The notes under the pieces: generated by a model
The model's database searches: none
The model's input: only the letters and a program-made list of their open reading frames with translations
Told to the model about the DNA's origin: nothing
Translations under genes and position numbers: made by a program
Assembly: GCA_002733885.1 (NCBI GenBank)
Contig: NVXJ01000004.1
Span: 10,927-43,414 of the forward strand
Direction: 5' to 3'
DNA length: 32,488 nucleotides
From: Arcobacter sp.
GTDB lineage: Bacteria; Campylobacterota; Campylobacteria; Campylobacterales; Sulfurimonadaceae
Shown: piece by piece, positions 1-8,189 of the stretch
Numbering within the stretch: the first letter of the stretch is position 1
How the letters are laid out: each line of letters begins with the position of its first letter

Positions 1-124
1 TAAGTTCATTAAGTTTATTAACATAGGTTGTATGGTGCTTGCCATAATGGTACTGAATTGTCTCCTTAGAGATAAAAGGTTCTAGAGCATCTTCAGCAAA
101 TGGTAGTTTCGGTAAGTATATCAT
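1..124 (-). CDS. sodB: Iron superoxide dismutase, N-terminal part (cut by window edge)
   Basis: Reading the minus strand from the ATG at 124 gives 41 codons that run off the window. The translation begins [19 protein letters not shown] and continues with [18 protein letters not shown]. The pattern LP(F/Y)..DALEP.IS..T...HYGKHH..YV.KLN is the conserved N-terminus of Fe-type superoxide dismutases, and the first His of HYGKHH is in the position of a metal ligand. The enzyme dismutates superoxide to peroxide and oxygen in the cytoplasm. An AAGGAAG ribosome site lies just upstream of the start (about 129-135). It is divergent from the pdh operon and shares its AT-rich intergenic region. The C-terminus, which would separate Fe from Mn types, is outside the window. 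Confidence 0.9.
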   Translation of the reverse strand, partial: MIYLPKLPFAEDALEPFISKETIQYHYGKHHTTYVNKLNEL

Positions 125-136
125 TGTCTTCCTTTT

Positions 137-244
137 TAGTTATAATTTATTAACTATAATGTTTTGTTATTAATAGGAATATTAAAAAAAACATTTAGTT
201 ATATAAATATATAACTTTAAAACATTCCTCTTATATAGTTATAT
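137..244. promoter_or_regulatory. Divergent sodB/pdh intergenic region with repeated AGTTAT/ATAACT half-sites
   Basis: The region between sodB and pdhA is very AT-rich and holds several copies of one half-site. AGTTATAT (197-204) and its inverse ATATAACT (209-216) form an inverted repeat with a 4-base spacer. TAGTTA (137-142) and TAACTA (151-156) form a second, looser inverted repeat. A further AGTTATAT lies at 237-244, immediately upstream of the pdhA ribosome site. This spacing looks like an operator for a dimeric repressor, but the base composition makes chance matches likely. No single -10 element stands out. Confidence 0.35.
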
Positions 245-266
245 GAACAATCTACAAGGATATCTT

Positions 267-1217
267 ATGGATAAGACCCTCATGCAAGACCTCTATTACT
301 CAATGCTCTTAGGTAGGTATTTTGAATACGCAGCTAAAGAAAACTATTTCCAAGGAAGTATTTCTGGTTTTTTACACTTAGATATAGGACAAGAAGGTTT
401 AAGTGTAGGTGTCATGAAAGCCTTTGAAGGAGATGTCTTTACCACTTACAGAGAACACGTCATGGCCCTTTCAAGAGGAATGTCTGCAAAGACTGTTATG
501 GCGGAACTTTTTGGTAAGATTGATGGGGTGAGCAAGGGAAGAGGTGGGTCTATGCATATGTTTAGTCCTGAGCTCAATTTTTATGGGGGTGACGCTATTG
601 TTGGTGGGCATATCCCTAATGCAGTTGGCTGCGCTTATGCGAGAAAGTATCAGGGTAAAAAAACGGGCAGCTTAGTTGTGTTTGGAGATGGAGCAACAAA
701 CTGTGGCGGATTCTTTGAATCCATAAACATAGCCTCAGCTCAAAAACTTCCCCTGGTCTTTTTATGTGAAAACAATCAGTACGCCATAGGTACACGCATC
801 GATAAGGTTTCTTCTTTTACTAAGCAGGCAAAGAAGGTTGAAGCTTATATGCCAACAGTCGAGGTTGATGGCATGGATGTTATAGCCGTATATGAAGCCA
901 TAAAAAAAGCAGGTGAGTATATTAAAGAAGGAAAAGGACCTATCTTTATTGAGGCAATGACCTGTAGGTTTGAGGGTCATTCTATTAGTGATGCCAACAA
1001 ATACAGATCCAGTAAAGAGATGAAAGAATGTAAGGACCTTGACCCTATTAAAAAGTTAAAAACACTTATAAATGAAGACTATTCTGAAAAGATAGAAATA
1101 CAAGTGATACAAGAGATTGAAGAAGCGGTGGCCTTCGCACAAGAAAGTCCTGAGCCTTCTTTAAAAGATTTATATAAATATATGTTTACACAAGAAGGGC
1201 TAAAACATGCTTTATAG
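267..1217 (+). CDS. pdhA: Pyruvate dehydrogenase E1 component, alpha subunit
   Basis: This is the thiamine-diphosphate-dependent E1alpha subunit of the alpha2beta2-type pyruvate dehydrogenase, which decarboxylates pyruvate and transfers the acetyl group to lipoyl-E2. The segment GRGGSMHMF, the TPP/Mg motif beginning GDGATN (about residues 140-142 for GDG) and ending ENN (about 168-170), and the segment GFLHLDIGQE are visible. The length of 316 residues is slightly short for the family. An in-frame ATG at 243 gives 8 more residues but has no ribosome site, whereas AAGGA at 256-260 lies 6 bases before the ATG at 267, so I chose 267. The end overlaps the E1beta start by 11 bases. The related acetoin and branched-chain E1alpha proteins are possible but fit less well: TYREHVMALS and the FGKIDGVSKGRGGSMH region resemble the cyanobacterial and organellar PDH group. 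Confidence 0.86.
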   Translation: MDKTLMQDLYYSMLLGRYFEYAAKENYFQGSISGFLHLDIGQEGLSVGVMKAFEGDVFTTYREHVMALSRGMSAKTVMAELFGKIDGVSKGRGGSMHMFSPELNFYGGDAIVGGHIPNAVGCAYARKYQGKKTGSLVVFGDGATNCGGFFESINIASAQKLPLVFLCENNQYAIGTRIDKVSSFTKQAKKVEAYMPTVEVDGMDVIAVYEAIKKAGEYIKEGKGPIFIEAMTCRFEGHSISDANKYRSSKEMKECKDLDPIKKLKTLINEDYSEKIEIQVIQEIEEAVAFAQESPEPSLKDLYKYMFTQEGLKHAL

Positions 1218-2184
1218 AGAGGCTATTAATCTTGCGCTAGATGAAAAAATGTCTGAAGATTCTAATATTGTTTTACTGGGTGAAGATATAGGGGGAGTAG
1301 GGGGAACCTTTAGAGTGACAGAAGGGCTGCTAGAAAAATATGGAAATACTAGGGTCATTGATACCCCCATAGCTGAACTAAGTATAGTGGGTAACGCCAT
1401 TGGTATGGCCATAGGTGGTTTACGCCCTGTCGTTGAACTTATGACGGCGAATTTTTCGCTTTTAGCCTTTGATCAAATTATTAATCATATGTCAAAACTT
1501 CATTTTATGAGTGCGGGTAAGATAAGATTATCTATAGTTCTTCGAATGCCTCAGGGTGTGAGTAAACAATTAGGAGCACAGCATTCTGAAAATTATGAAA
1601 ATATGTTGAGCTCTGTTCCTGGCTTATTTGTTTTTGCAGTAAGTAGTCCTAACTACGCTTATCATGCCCTGAAAAAATCTATAGAGATGGATGACCCTGT
1701 TATTTTTATAGAACACGAACTCTTATATAATAAAAAAGAAGAGATAGATTTAAAGGAAGACCTTGACCCCTTTAAGGCTCGCATAGTAAAAGAGGGAAAG
1801 GATGTTACGGTTATTTCGTACTTGAAGATGTTAGATGATACAGCCTCTGTTTTAGAAGAGATAGAAAAAGAGTTGAATTGTTCTTGCGAACTCATTGACC
1901 TATGTTCTTTAAATCCTGTAGACTTTGGAAGCCTTGAAATTTCGATTAAAAAAACAGGACGATTAGTAGTCATAGAAGAGGGTCATAAGATGGGCTCCTA
2001 TGGGGCTCAGATAATCTCATGGGCAGTTGAAGACCTGTTTTACTTTCTTGACGCAGCTCCTCTTAGACTTTGTGGGAAAAATGTACCTATAGCCTATAAT
2101 AGAAAACTAGAATTAGCATCTATTCCTACACCTAAGAGTATTAAAAAGGACATTATAAACTGGGGGAGACAAAGTGGTTTATGA
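1207..2184 (+). CDS. pdhB: Pyruvate dehydrogenase E1 component, beta subunit
   Basis: The 325-residue length is typical for E1beta. The N-terminal part shows LGEDIGGVGGTFRVT and DTPIAELSIVGNAIG, where Glu57 matches the conserved Glu that activates thiamine diphosphate. The C-terminal part ends with the P.AYNRKLELASIP block that is typical of E1beta. It pairs with the upstream alpha subunit to make the heterotetrameric E1. The start ATG at 1207 lies inside the pdhA coding end and the stop overlaps the E2 start by 11 bases, which indicates translational coupling and a fixed subunit ratio. An acetoin dehydrogenase beta subunit is the main alternative. Confidence 0.86.
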   Translation: MLYREAINLALDEKMSEDSNIVLLGEDIGGVGGTFRVTEGLLEKYGNTRVIDTPIAELSIVGNAIGMAIGGLRPVVELMTANFSLLAFDQIINHMSKLHFMSAGKIRLSIVLRMPQGVSKQLGAQHSENYENMLSSVPGLFVFAVSSPNYAYHALKKSIEMDDPVIFIEHELLYNKKEEIDLKEDLDPFKARIVKEGKDVTVISYLKMLDDTASVLEEIEKELNCSCELIDLCSLNPVDFGSLEISIKKTGRLVVIEEGHKMGSYGAQIISWAVEDLFYFLDAAPLRLCGKNVPIAYNRKLELASIPTPKSIKKDIINWGRQSGL

Positions 2185-3370
2185 GATATTTATGCCTCAG
2201 CTATCTGACTCGATGGATGAGGGAAAACTTATTAAATGGATGGTTAAGGTAAATGATAAGGTCAAGATTGGTGATGTTATTGCTGAGGTGGAATCAGACA
2301 AGGCGATAATGGAAGTACAATGTTTTAAAAATGGAGTGGTTGAAGGCTTATATATAAAAGAAGGTGAATCTGCTCCCGTTGGTACCGTTATGGCGGGTAT
2401 TTTATTGGATAAGGAAATCAGTGGTCTTAGTGAGGGTCTTAAACAAGAAGAAGAACTAGAAGAAAAGACAGTCGAAGTTGAGTACTCATTAACAAAGGCC
2501 ATAGCCTCACCTAAGGCAAGGCTTCTTGCACAGACTTTGGATATGAATATACAAGCCTTACAAGATATCCATAAACTACCTGTCCCCAGCCATGAAAAAG
2601 ATATAGTTTATTATCATAAAAAGAAGTTTTTCACACTAAGGGCTCTTTTATTGATAGATGAGTATGGCTTGGATATAAATGAGATTCAAGTGCAGGGGAA
2701 GCAAGACTCTTTTGCTGTCTTAGAATATATTAAAAATAAAAATATATCTATAAAAAGAAAGATACCCTCTTTCCAAAAGGCCCTTATTAAAAACTTAGAC
2801 AAGTCCGCTTTAAGAGCGGTATATCATATTTATGATTATATGGATGCTAGGTATTTTGAAAAGTATTCAAGATATGGGGTGACGGTTTGGTTGATGAAGA
2901 TTTTTGCAAGGGCTATGATGGACTTTGAAGGCTTTCGCTCAAGCATCAAAGATGATTTTATTTATACCTGTGTTAATGCCCACATTTCCATAGCTATGCA
3001 AGAAGATAAAAAACTTTTTATGCCCGTGCTAAAAGACGTAAACCTTTTAGATCTTCAAAGCATAAAAGATAAGCTTAGGGAACATCAAAGGAAGGTACAA
3101 ACCTTGTCTTTGAGTTTAGAAGATATGCAAGGCTCTAACTTTGGACTCTCCAACCTAGGAATGACGGGGATACATAGATTTGACGCGATGATAAACCAAG
3201 ACGATAGCTCTATTGCAGCTATTGGGGCAAGTCAAGAAGGACGTATCTCTTTAACGCTGAGTTTAGACCATAGATTGATTAATGGATATGAGGCGGCTTT
3301 GTTTATGCAAAGGGTAAAAGAGATATGCTTAGAAGAAGAATTTTTCAAAGAGGAAATTAAGAATGTATGA
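2174..3370 (+). CDS. pdhC: Dihydrolipoamide acetyltransferase (PDH E2)
   Basis: The E2 core takes acetyl groups from E1 on its lipoyl arm and makes acetyl-CoA. Residues 1-80 are one lipoyl domain, with Lys43 in EVESDKAIMEV as the lipoylated residue. After a Glu-rich linker, residues 110-145 (ASPKARLLAQTLDMNI) look like a peripheral-subunit-binding domain, and residues 152-188 (LRALLLIDEYGLDINEI) look like a second copy. The acyltransferase domain runs from about 190 to 398 with SNLGMTGIHRFDAMIN and the active-site His366 in DHRLING. The usual HxxxDG motif is HxxxNG here (Asn370). The start is GTG at 2174, within the E1beta end, and the stop overlaps E3 by 8 bases. The assignment to an E2 is firm; the pyruvate specificity is inferred from the operon. 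Confidence 0.85.
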   Translation: MVYEIFMPQLSDSMDEGKLIKWMVKVNDKVKIGDVIAEVESDKAIMEVQCFKNGVVEGLYIKEGESAPVGTVMAGILLDKEISGLSEGLKQEEELEEKTVEVEYSLTKAIASPKARLLAQTLDMNIQALQDIHKLPVPSHEKDIVYYHKKKFFTLRALLLIDEYGLDINEIQVQGKQDSFAVLEYIKNKNISIKRKIPSFQKALIKNLDKSALRAVYHIYDYMDARYFEKYSRYGVTVWLMKIFARAMMDFEGFRSSIKDDFIYTCVNAHISIAMQEDKKLFMPVLKDVNLLDLQSIKDKLREHQRKVQTLSLSLEDMQGSNFGLSNLGMTGIHRFDAMINQDDSSIAAIGASQEGRISLTLSLDHRLINGYEAALFMQRVKEICLEEEFFKEEIKNV

Positions 3371-4667
3371 CATTATTTATATAGGGGGAGGCCTTAATTA
3401 TGCAGGAGCTGTAATGGCGGCTAAAAAAGGTTTGAAGGTAGCCCTTATTGAAAAAGATTTAGAGCAGTTAGGGGGTGTGTGTTTGCATAAGGGATGCATA
3501 CCCTCAAAAATGCTTTTACATTATGCTCAAATTGCGCATCAGAGTAAACATGATGTCTTTGAAGGTAGTATAAGTCTAAATATGAAGACACTTGTTGCTA
3601 AAAAAGATAAGTTACTCTCCAGTGCGGCAAGAGCAGTCACCTCTCAGTGTAAGGATATTGACCTTATTGAGGGTGAAGGTATTATCAAAGAAGCACATAA
3701 GGTTAGTGTTAATGATAAGATGTATGAGGCTAAACATATTGTTATTGGCACGGGGTCTTCTCCTTTTATTCCAAAGGGGATAGTTTATGATGCAAAAAAG
3801 ATAATTACCAGTGATGAGGTTCTAAACTTACAAGAACTTCCAAAAGAAATATGTATTTATGGAGTGGGGGCAATTGGCTTGGAAATGGCTTCGTTTTTTG
3901 CTTCAAATGGGGTAAAGGTTAGTTTACTTTCTAGAAGTGAAGGTCTACAAAAAAAGGCGCATACTCTTATTCAAAAAGCAATGAAAAAACAGCTTGAATA
4001 TATGAAGATAAACTTCTTAGAAAACCATAATATTATAAAGGCTGTTTCAAATTCAAATGAGGTTGTTATTAGCTTAGAAAATCAAGATGATATTCATACC
4101 CCTATGCTCTTAGTATGTTCAGGTAGAAAACCAAATCTTAGTGTGATAGATACACAAGAGATAGAAGTAACTAAGGGAATAAGAACAAATGAATATTTTG
4201 AGACGACTTTAAAAGACCATTACGCCATTGGGGATTGTAATGGTAAGCTTCAACTAGCTCACGCGGCTAAGGCCGAAGCCATAAATGTAACACAAAAAAT
4301 CTTAGGAAAAAAAGTACCTGTCTTAGACCTAAGCACAGTGGTCCAGTTTATTCATACTCTTCCTATGTCTGTGGCTTCTATAGGTCAAATGCCCTCTGAT
4401 ACAAATAAATTATCTGAGGGGATAGTACGTTTAAACACCTTTACAACCTCAAACTTTCATGAGGCTAAAGAAGGTCTTATGATAGTGTACGCGGATGAGA
4501 ATAAGTTTATAGTAGGCGCTGAGATTTTAGCTCCTGACGCGGAAGAATTGATTGCGCCTATAGCTATGGCCTTAGCTGGAGAAATGGACGCTAAATTAGC
4601 TTCTAAGACTATTATGGCGCATCCTAGTTTTGCTGAAGCATTAGAAAGAGTGTATTTTAGATTATGA
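3363..4667 (+). CDS. lpdA: Dihydrolipoamide dehydrogenase (PDH E3)
   Basis: This flavoprotein reoxidises dihydrolipoyl-E2 with NAD+. The redox-active disulfide is Cys40/Cys45 in GGVCLHKGCIPSK, and the C-terminal His420/Glu425 pair in HPSFAE matches the catalytic base of the family. A standard NAD-binding GVGAIGLE motif lies mid-protein. The N-terminal FAD-binding turn is unusual: it reads IGGGLNYAG, so the third Gly of GxGxxG is a Tyr. The length of 434 residues is somewhat shorter than the usual 460-475. The gene overlaps E2 by 8 bases and lipB by 4 bases (ATGA), so the complex and its cofactor genes form one coupled operon. Other pyridine nucleotide-disulfide reductases share this fold; the operon position decides for E3. 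Confidence 0.85.
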   Translation: MYDIIYIGGGLNYAGAVMAAKKGLKVALIEKDLEQLGGVCLHKGCIPSKMLLHYAQIAHQSKHDVFEGSISLNMKTLVAKKDKLLSSAARAVTSQCKDIDLIEGEGIIKEAHKVSVNDKMYEAKHIVIGTGSSPFIPKGIVYDAKKIITSDEVLNLQELPKEICIYGVGAIGLEMASFFASNGVKVSLLSRSEGLQKKAHTLIQKAMKKQLEYMKINFLENHNIIKAVSNSNEVVISLENQDDIHTPMLLVCSGRKPNLSVIDTQEIEVTKGIRTNEYFETTLKDHYAIGDCNGKLQLAHAAKAEAINVTQKILGKKVPVLDLSTVVQFIHTLPMSVASIGQMPSDTNKLSEGIVRLNTFTTSNFHEAKEGLMIVYADENKFIVGAEILAPDAEELIAPIAMALAGEMDAKLASKTIMAHPSFAEALERVYFRL

Positions 4668-5245
4668 TAATCCATGACTGGGGTTTACTTGAGTATGAGC
4701 TTGCCTATGAAAAAATGCAAGAGGTACATTCTATAGCCCTAGAAGATGGACAAAACCATTTAATACTTTGCCAACACCCTCCTATTTATACCCTAGGTCA
4801 AGATGAAGACCAAAGTTTTGAGGTAGAAACCTTTAAAACAAACAGGGGTGGTTCTATCACCTCTCATTCCCCTGGACAAAATATATATTATTTTTGTTTT
4901 CAAACCGCCTTTCCTGCACGTTTTTTTTCTAAGGTACTTTCAGTATTTAGAAGCTTTTTTAAAAGTCATTTACCTTTAGTGCATTATGATAAAGACAGAC
5001 CTGGGTTTTATCTCAAAGATGCAAAGCTCTTATCTCTTGGTTTTAGGTATAAAAAAGGAGTGTCTCTTCATGGAGTGGCCTTAAATGTATGCCCTGAGCT
5101 AAGCTTTCATAACAAAATTCATCCCTGTAATCTAAAAGATATAAGCTCAACTTCTTTAAAAAATGAAGACCTTAGCCTTTCGTGTGCTGAGGTTAATGAA
5201 AAAATCATAAGGCTTGTTTGTGAGGTCTTTGATGAATCCTTATAA
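4664..5245 (+). CDS. lipB: Octanoyl-[ACP]:protein octanoyltransferase
   Basis: LipB moves octanoate from acyl carrier protein to the lipoyl-domain lysine, the first step of lipoyl cofactor assembly. The conserved blocks are RGGSITSHSPGQ (61-72), the Lys121 in KLLSLG that matches the catalytic Lys, SLHGVALNV (134-142) and Cys155 in PCN, which matches the acyl-accepting Cys. The usual block around the RGG is RGGDVTYHGPGQ, so this copy differs at the Asp, Tyr and Gly positions. The length of 193 residues is within the family range. It starts inside the E3 stop (ATGATAA), so its translation is coupled to the E3 that works on the same cofactor. Confidence 0.88.
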   Translation: MIIHDWGLLEYELAYEKMQEVHSIALEDGQNHLILCQHPPIYTLGQDEDQSFEVETFKTNRGGSITSHSPGQNIYYFCFQTAFPARFFSKVLSVFRSFFKSHLPLVHYDKDRPGFYLKDAKLLSLGFRYKKGVSLHGVALNVCPELSFHNKIHPCNLKDISSTSLKNEDLSLSCAEVNEKIIRLVCEVFDESL

Positions 5246-6062
5246 ACCTCGAGTTAAGGCCCCTGACCCTTTTCTAGTTTCTAAAACCCAAGATATTTTA
5301 CAAAAATATAAACTTAACACCGTCTGTGAAGAAGCTTCTTGTCCCAATAGAGCCGAGTGCTATTTCCATAAAACAGCGACCTTTATGATCTTAGGAAAGA
5401 CCTGTACTAGGTCCTGTCACTTTTGCGCGGTTAAAACGGGAAAGGGAGAAGATATAGATAAGGATGAACCTTTGAACTTGTCAAGGGCTATAAATGATTT
5501 AGGCTTGGATTATGTAGTCCTTACCTCAGTCGATAGAGACGACTTAAAAGATTTTGGATCAAGTCATTTTAAAGCCTGTGTCTCTAAAATTCAAGAAGAA
5601 TGTCCAAGGGTGGAAATTGAGCTTTTAACACCTGATTTTAAGGCAGATACTTCTGCTCTTGATATTATCATTTCAACAGGGGTTAAAAAGCTTGCCCATA
5701 ATGAAGAAACAGTAAGACGCATTTCTAAGGAAATTCGCCCTCAAAGCTCTTATGATAGAAGTCTTGCTACCTTGGAGTATTACGCACAACACGGTCAAAG
5801 TATTGTCAAGTCTTCTTTGATGTTAGGGCTTGGTGAGAGAAATTCAGAACTTCTTGAAACTATGCAAGACCTTTTAAATGTTGGCGTCACTGAATTAACC
5901 TTAGGCCAATATCTTCAACCTAGCCCTAAACATGCAGAAGTAAAGAGGTATTGTTCTCAAAGTTTATTTGATGAACTAAAAGCTGAGGCCTTAAGCATGG
6001 GTTTTAAGGCGGTTGCCTCAGGCCCCTTAGTTAGAAGTTCTTATCATGCTTCGGATTTATGA
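5232..6062 (+). CDS. lipA: Lipoyl synthase (radical SAM)
   Basis: LipA inserts two sulfurs into the protein-bound octanoyl chain. Both cluster motifs are intact: Cys32, Cys37 and Cys43 in [12 protein letters not shown] bind the auxiliary sulfur-donating cluster, and Cys58, Cys62 and Cys65 in CTRSCHFC bind the radical-SAM cluster. The C-terminal RSSYHA contains the Ser ligand of the auxiliary cluster. An ATG at 5214 would add 6 residues, but GAGG at 5222-5225 lies 6 bases before the ATG at 5232, so I chose 5232 (276 residues). The gene overlaps lipB by 14 bases. Its stop overlaps the convergent slipin gene by 6 bases, so there is no room for a terminator between them. Confidence 0.94.
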   Translation: MNPYKPRVKAPDPFLVSKTQDILQKYKLNTVCEEASCPNRAECYFHKTATFMILGKTCTRSCHFCAVKTGKGEDIDKDEPLNLSRAINDLGLDYVVLTSVDRDDLKDFGSSHFKACVSKIQEECPRVEIELLTPDFKADTSALDIIISTGVKKLAHNEETVRRISKEIRPQSSYDRSLATLEYYAQHGQSIVKSSLMLGLGERNSELLETMQDLLNVGVTELTLGQYLQPSPKHAEVKRYCSQSLFDELKAEALSMGFKAVASGPLVRSSYHASDL

Positions 6063-6806
6063 GTCTTTAGTCTTAAATAGTTGTGAAAACTCTATAGGAA
6101 AGGGAAAGACTAAGGAATTTGTTTTTTCACTTGAGATATCACTTAGAGTTTGAAGATATCTTAGTTGCATACTTTGAGGATTTTTACTTAAAATATTAGC
6201 CGCATCTAAAAGGGCTTGACTGGCTTGAAGTTCACCTTGAGCGTGTATAACCTTAGCTCTTCTTTCTCTTTCTGCCTCAGCTTGTTTGGCAATGGCTCTT
6301 ACCATGTTTTCATCCAGGTCTATATGTTTAATCTCAACATTTGATATTTTAATACCCCAAGCATCGGTTTGCTTGTCTAAGATTTCTTGAATATCGGCAT
6401 TAAGTTTTTCCCTTTCAGAAAGCATCTCATCAAGTTCATGTTGTCCAAGAACTGATCTTAATGTTGTTTGAGCTAATTGAGAGGTCGCGTCATAAAACTT
6501 TTCTACTTGAATAATAGCCTTTTGCGGATCAATCACACGAAAGTACACTACAGCATTTACATGTACAGAAACATTATCATGAGAGATAACATCTTGGGTA
6601 GGTACATCTAAGACTATAGTACGAAGGTCTACTTTAACCATTTGTTGAATGGCGGGGATAAGTATGATAAGTCCTGGTCCTTTTACTCCTGTAAAACGTC
6701 CAAGGGTAAAGACAACGGCCCTGTCATATTCTCTTAATACACGTATTGAAAGTGCTAATAAGATAATAATAAAAACTAAACTATAAATAAATGTCATTGA
6801 AAACAT
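6057..6806 (-). CDS. Slipin / stomatin-like SPFH (band 7) membrane protein
   Basis: The 249-residue protein has one N-terminal hydrophobic segment (about residues 4-22), then the band 7 start [16 protein letters not shown] and [22 protein letters not shown], which is diagnostic of the slipin subfamily. [22 protein letters not shown] and the coiled-coil [20 protein letters not shown] follow. Such proteins form oligomeric membrane scaffolds. It lies 13 bases downstream of the NfeD-type protease gene in the same direction, and slipin/NfeD pairs are known to form protease-scaffold partners (PH1511/PH1510 of Pyrococcus). AAGGA about 9 bases before the ATG at 6806 supports this start. The precise cellular role is not known. 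Confidence 0.9.
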   Translation of the reverse strand: MFSMTFIYSLVFIIILLALSIRVLREYDRAVVFTLGRFTGVKGPGLIILIPAIQQMVKVDLRTIVLDVPTQDVISHDNVSVHVNAVVYFRVIDPQKAIIQVEKFYDATSQLAQTTLRSVLGQHELDEMLSEREKLNADIQEILDKQTDAWGIKISNVEIKHIDLDENMVRAIAKQAEAERERRAKVIHAQGELQASQALLDAANILSKNPQSMQLRYLQTLSDISSEKTNSLVFPFPIEFSQLFKTKDS

Positions 6807-6819
6807 AATACAATCCTTT

Positions 6820-8103
6820 TTATTTCTTTAGTTCTAAGGTAAGACCCGATAATGATTCTACAAAAGCAGTCTCCTTAGCTTTGAGTTCTGTCTTAGAACT
6901 TGCATACCAAATCTCTCCGTGACAATGTACCTTATACAGATCTCCTTCTTTTGAGATGACTTGTACCTGCATACCTATCATCTCTTCTATACCACTGACT
7001 GCCTTTGCATGTCTAGATTTTATAAGGAAACGAAGAAGTAAGATAAAAAAAGCAAGAGAAGTTAGAGAAAAGGCCAAGATAAGGGGTAAGGATATATCTG
7101 TGCCTAAGGTGTCAGCGTCAAAAAGAAGTAAGGAACCTAGGGCAAAGGAGACTACCCCTGCAATGCCGAGTATTCCAAATCCTGAGAGAAAGACCTCTGC
7201 TATCATTAGGGCTATACCTATAAAAATAAGTAAAAGTCCTGCGTAAGAAAAGGGTAAAAGGTTAAGGGCATATAAGGCAAGAACCCCAGAGATTAGACCT
7301 ATTACACCAGGATAAATCGAACCTGGATTCATGAGTTCAAAAAATATCCCATAAGCGCCTAGCATCAATAAGATATAAGCGATATTTGGATTTGTTAATA
7401 TACTTAAGATTCTGTTCTTCCAATCGGGTTGATAAGAAAGATGTTTAACCCCTTTTTCAGATATGTTAATTTTTTTATTTGAGATAATAACGGATTTCCC
7501 TTCTATGGCCTTATAAAGCTCATCTTCGTTGTCTGCCATCAAGTCAATAACTCCATATTTTAAAGCATCTTCAGCAGATAAACTCTTTCCTTCTTTAACA
7601 GCTTGGATAGCCCAAGAGATATTTCTATCTCTTAACTGAGCCAGACTTTTAATATAAGCAATAGAATCATTGATAACCTTTTTTTCCATGGCAGTTGTGG
7701 ATATATTTAGATCTTTTACATCAGGTGGTTTCATCATACTAACGGGTGTAGCTGCACCCAAATTAGTCCCGGGCGCCATAACAGAAACATGAGCAGCATA
7801 CATCATATAAGTACCTGCACTTGCCGCTCTTGCACCCTTTGGAGATACATAAATAATAACAGGTATTGGACTGTTTAGAATCTCTTGTATGATCTCTCTC
7901 ATAGAACTAGAAAGGCCACCTGGTGTATCTAAGGAGATAAGTATAGAAGTAGAATTATTTTCATAAGCGTAGGCAAATCCCTTTGAAATATAAGCACTCG
8001 TAGCCGGGCTGATAGCGCCTTGGATTTTTAGATGTGTCATAGTATTTGCATAAAGAGAAGGGTTGAATAAAAGAAAAATCAAAATCAAAAGTATTTTCTT
8101 CAT
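6820..8103 (-). CDS. NfeD-type membrane-bound serine protease (ClpP class)
   Basis: The 427-residue protein has a signal sequence (about residues 1-19), a ClpP/crotonase-like protease domain (about 22-220), several membrane segments (about 235-365) and a C-terminal OB-fold NfeD domain (about 375-427). Ser95 in ARAASAGTY is the likely nucleophile and Lys141 or Lys142 the dyad Lys, by comparison with the PH1510 family. SLDTPGGL (57-64) and [13 protein letters not shown] are also family blocks. It is the longer, protease-containing NfeD form. The operon with a slipin suggests cleavage of hydrophobic segments of membrane proteins held by the scaffold. No ribosome site is visible; a TATACT lies 7 bases before the start codon, which suggests a leaderless transcript. 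Confidence 0.9.
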   Translation of the reverse strand: MKKILLILIFLLFNPSLYANTMTHLKIQGAISPATSAYISKGFAYAYENNSTSILISLDTPGGLSSSMREIIQEILNSPIPVIIYVSPKGARAASAGTYMMYAAHVSVMAPGTNLGAATPVSMMKPPDVKDLNISTTAMEKKVINDSIAYIKSLAQLRDRNISWAIQAVKEGKSLSAEDALKYGVIDLMADNEDELYKAIEGKSVIISNKKINISEKGVKHLSYQPDWKNRILSILTNPNIAYILLMLGAYGIFFELMNPGSIYPGVIGLISGVLALYALNLLPFSYAGLLLIFIGIALMIAEVFLSGFGILGIAGVVSFALGSLLLFDADTLGTDISLPLILAFSLTSLAFFILLLRFLIKSRHAKAVSGIEEMIGMQVQVISKEGDLYKVHCHGEIWYASSKTELKAKETAFVESLSGLTLELKK

Positions 8104-8110
8104 AATGAAA

Positions 8111-8116
8111 AGTATA
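8111..8116 (-). promoter_or_regulatory. Candidate -10 element (TATACT) for the nfeD-slipin operon
   Basis: On the minus strand TATACT is followed by 7 bases and then the ATG of the protease gene. Transcription would begin at or one base before the start codon. No Shine-Dalgarno sequence is present, so the two observations agree with a leaderless message. No -35 hexamer is visible, which is usual for this phylum. Confidence 0.4.
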
Positions 8117-8178
8117 AATCATTCAGGCTTATAAAGGATAAGATTAAAAATATTAAAGCAAAAAATTCAGATATTAGA

Positions 8179-8184
8179 TACAAT
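8179..8184 (+). promoter_or_regulatory. Candidate -10 element (TACAAT) for the EamA transporter
   Basis: The sequence TTAGATACAAT resembles the TAGATATAAT upstream of carB. It ends 5 bases before the ATG at 8190 and 17 bases before the ATG at 8202. No ribosome site is seen before either ATG, so the message may have a very short leader or none. Confidence 0.35.
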
Positions 8185-8189
8185 TGCGA

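Noticed and set aside
267-4667. Reading the four dehydrogenase genes as an acetoin dehydrogenase complex (acoABCL)
   Set aside because: The acetoin complex has the same gene order and some such operons also carry a lipoate synthase gene. However, the E1alpha blocks TYREHVMALS and FGKIDGVSKGRGGSMH fit the PDH group better and no acoX or acoR is adjacent. It stays a minor alternative.
6956-7246. Lys/Arg-rich 96-codon plus-strand frame opposite the NfeD-type protease gene
   Set aside because: It is antisense to the membrane-segment part of the protease gene; the basic composition simply mirrors codons for hydrophobic residues.
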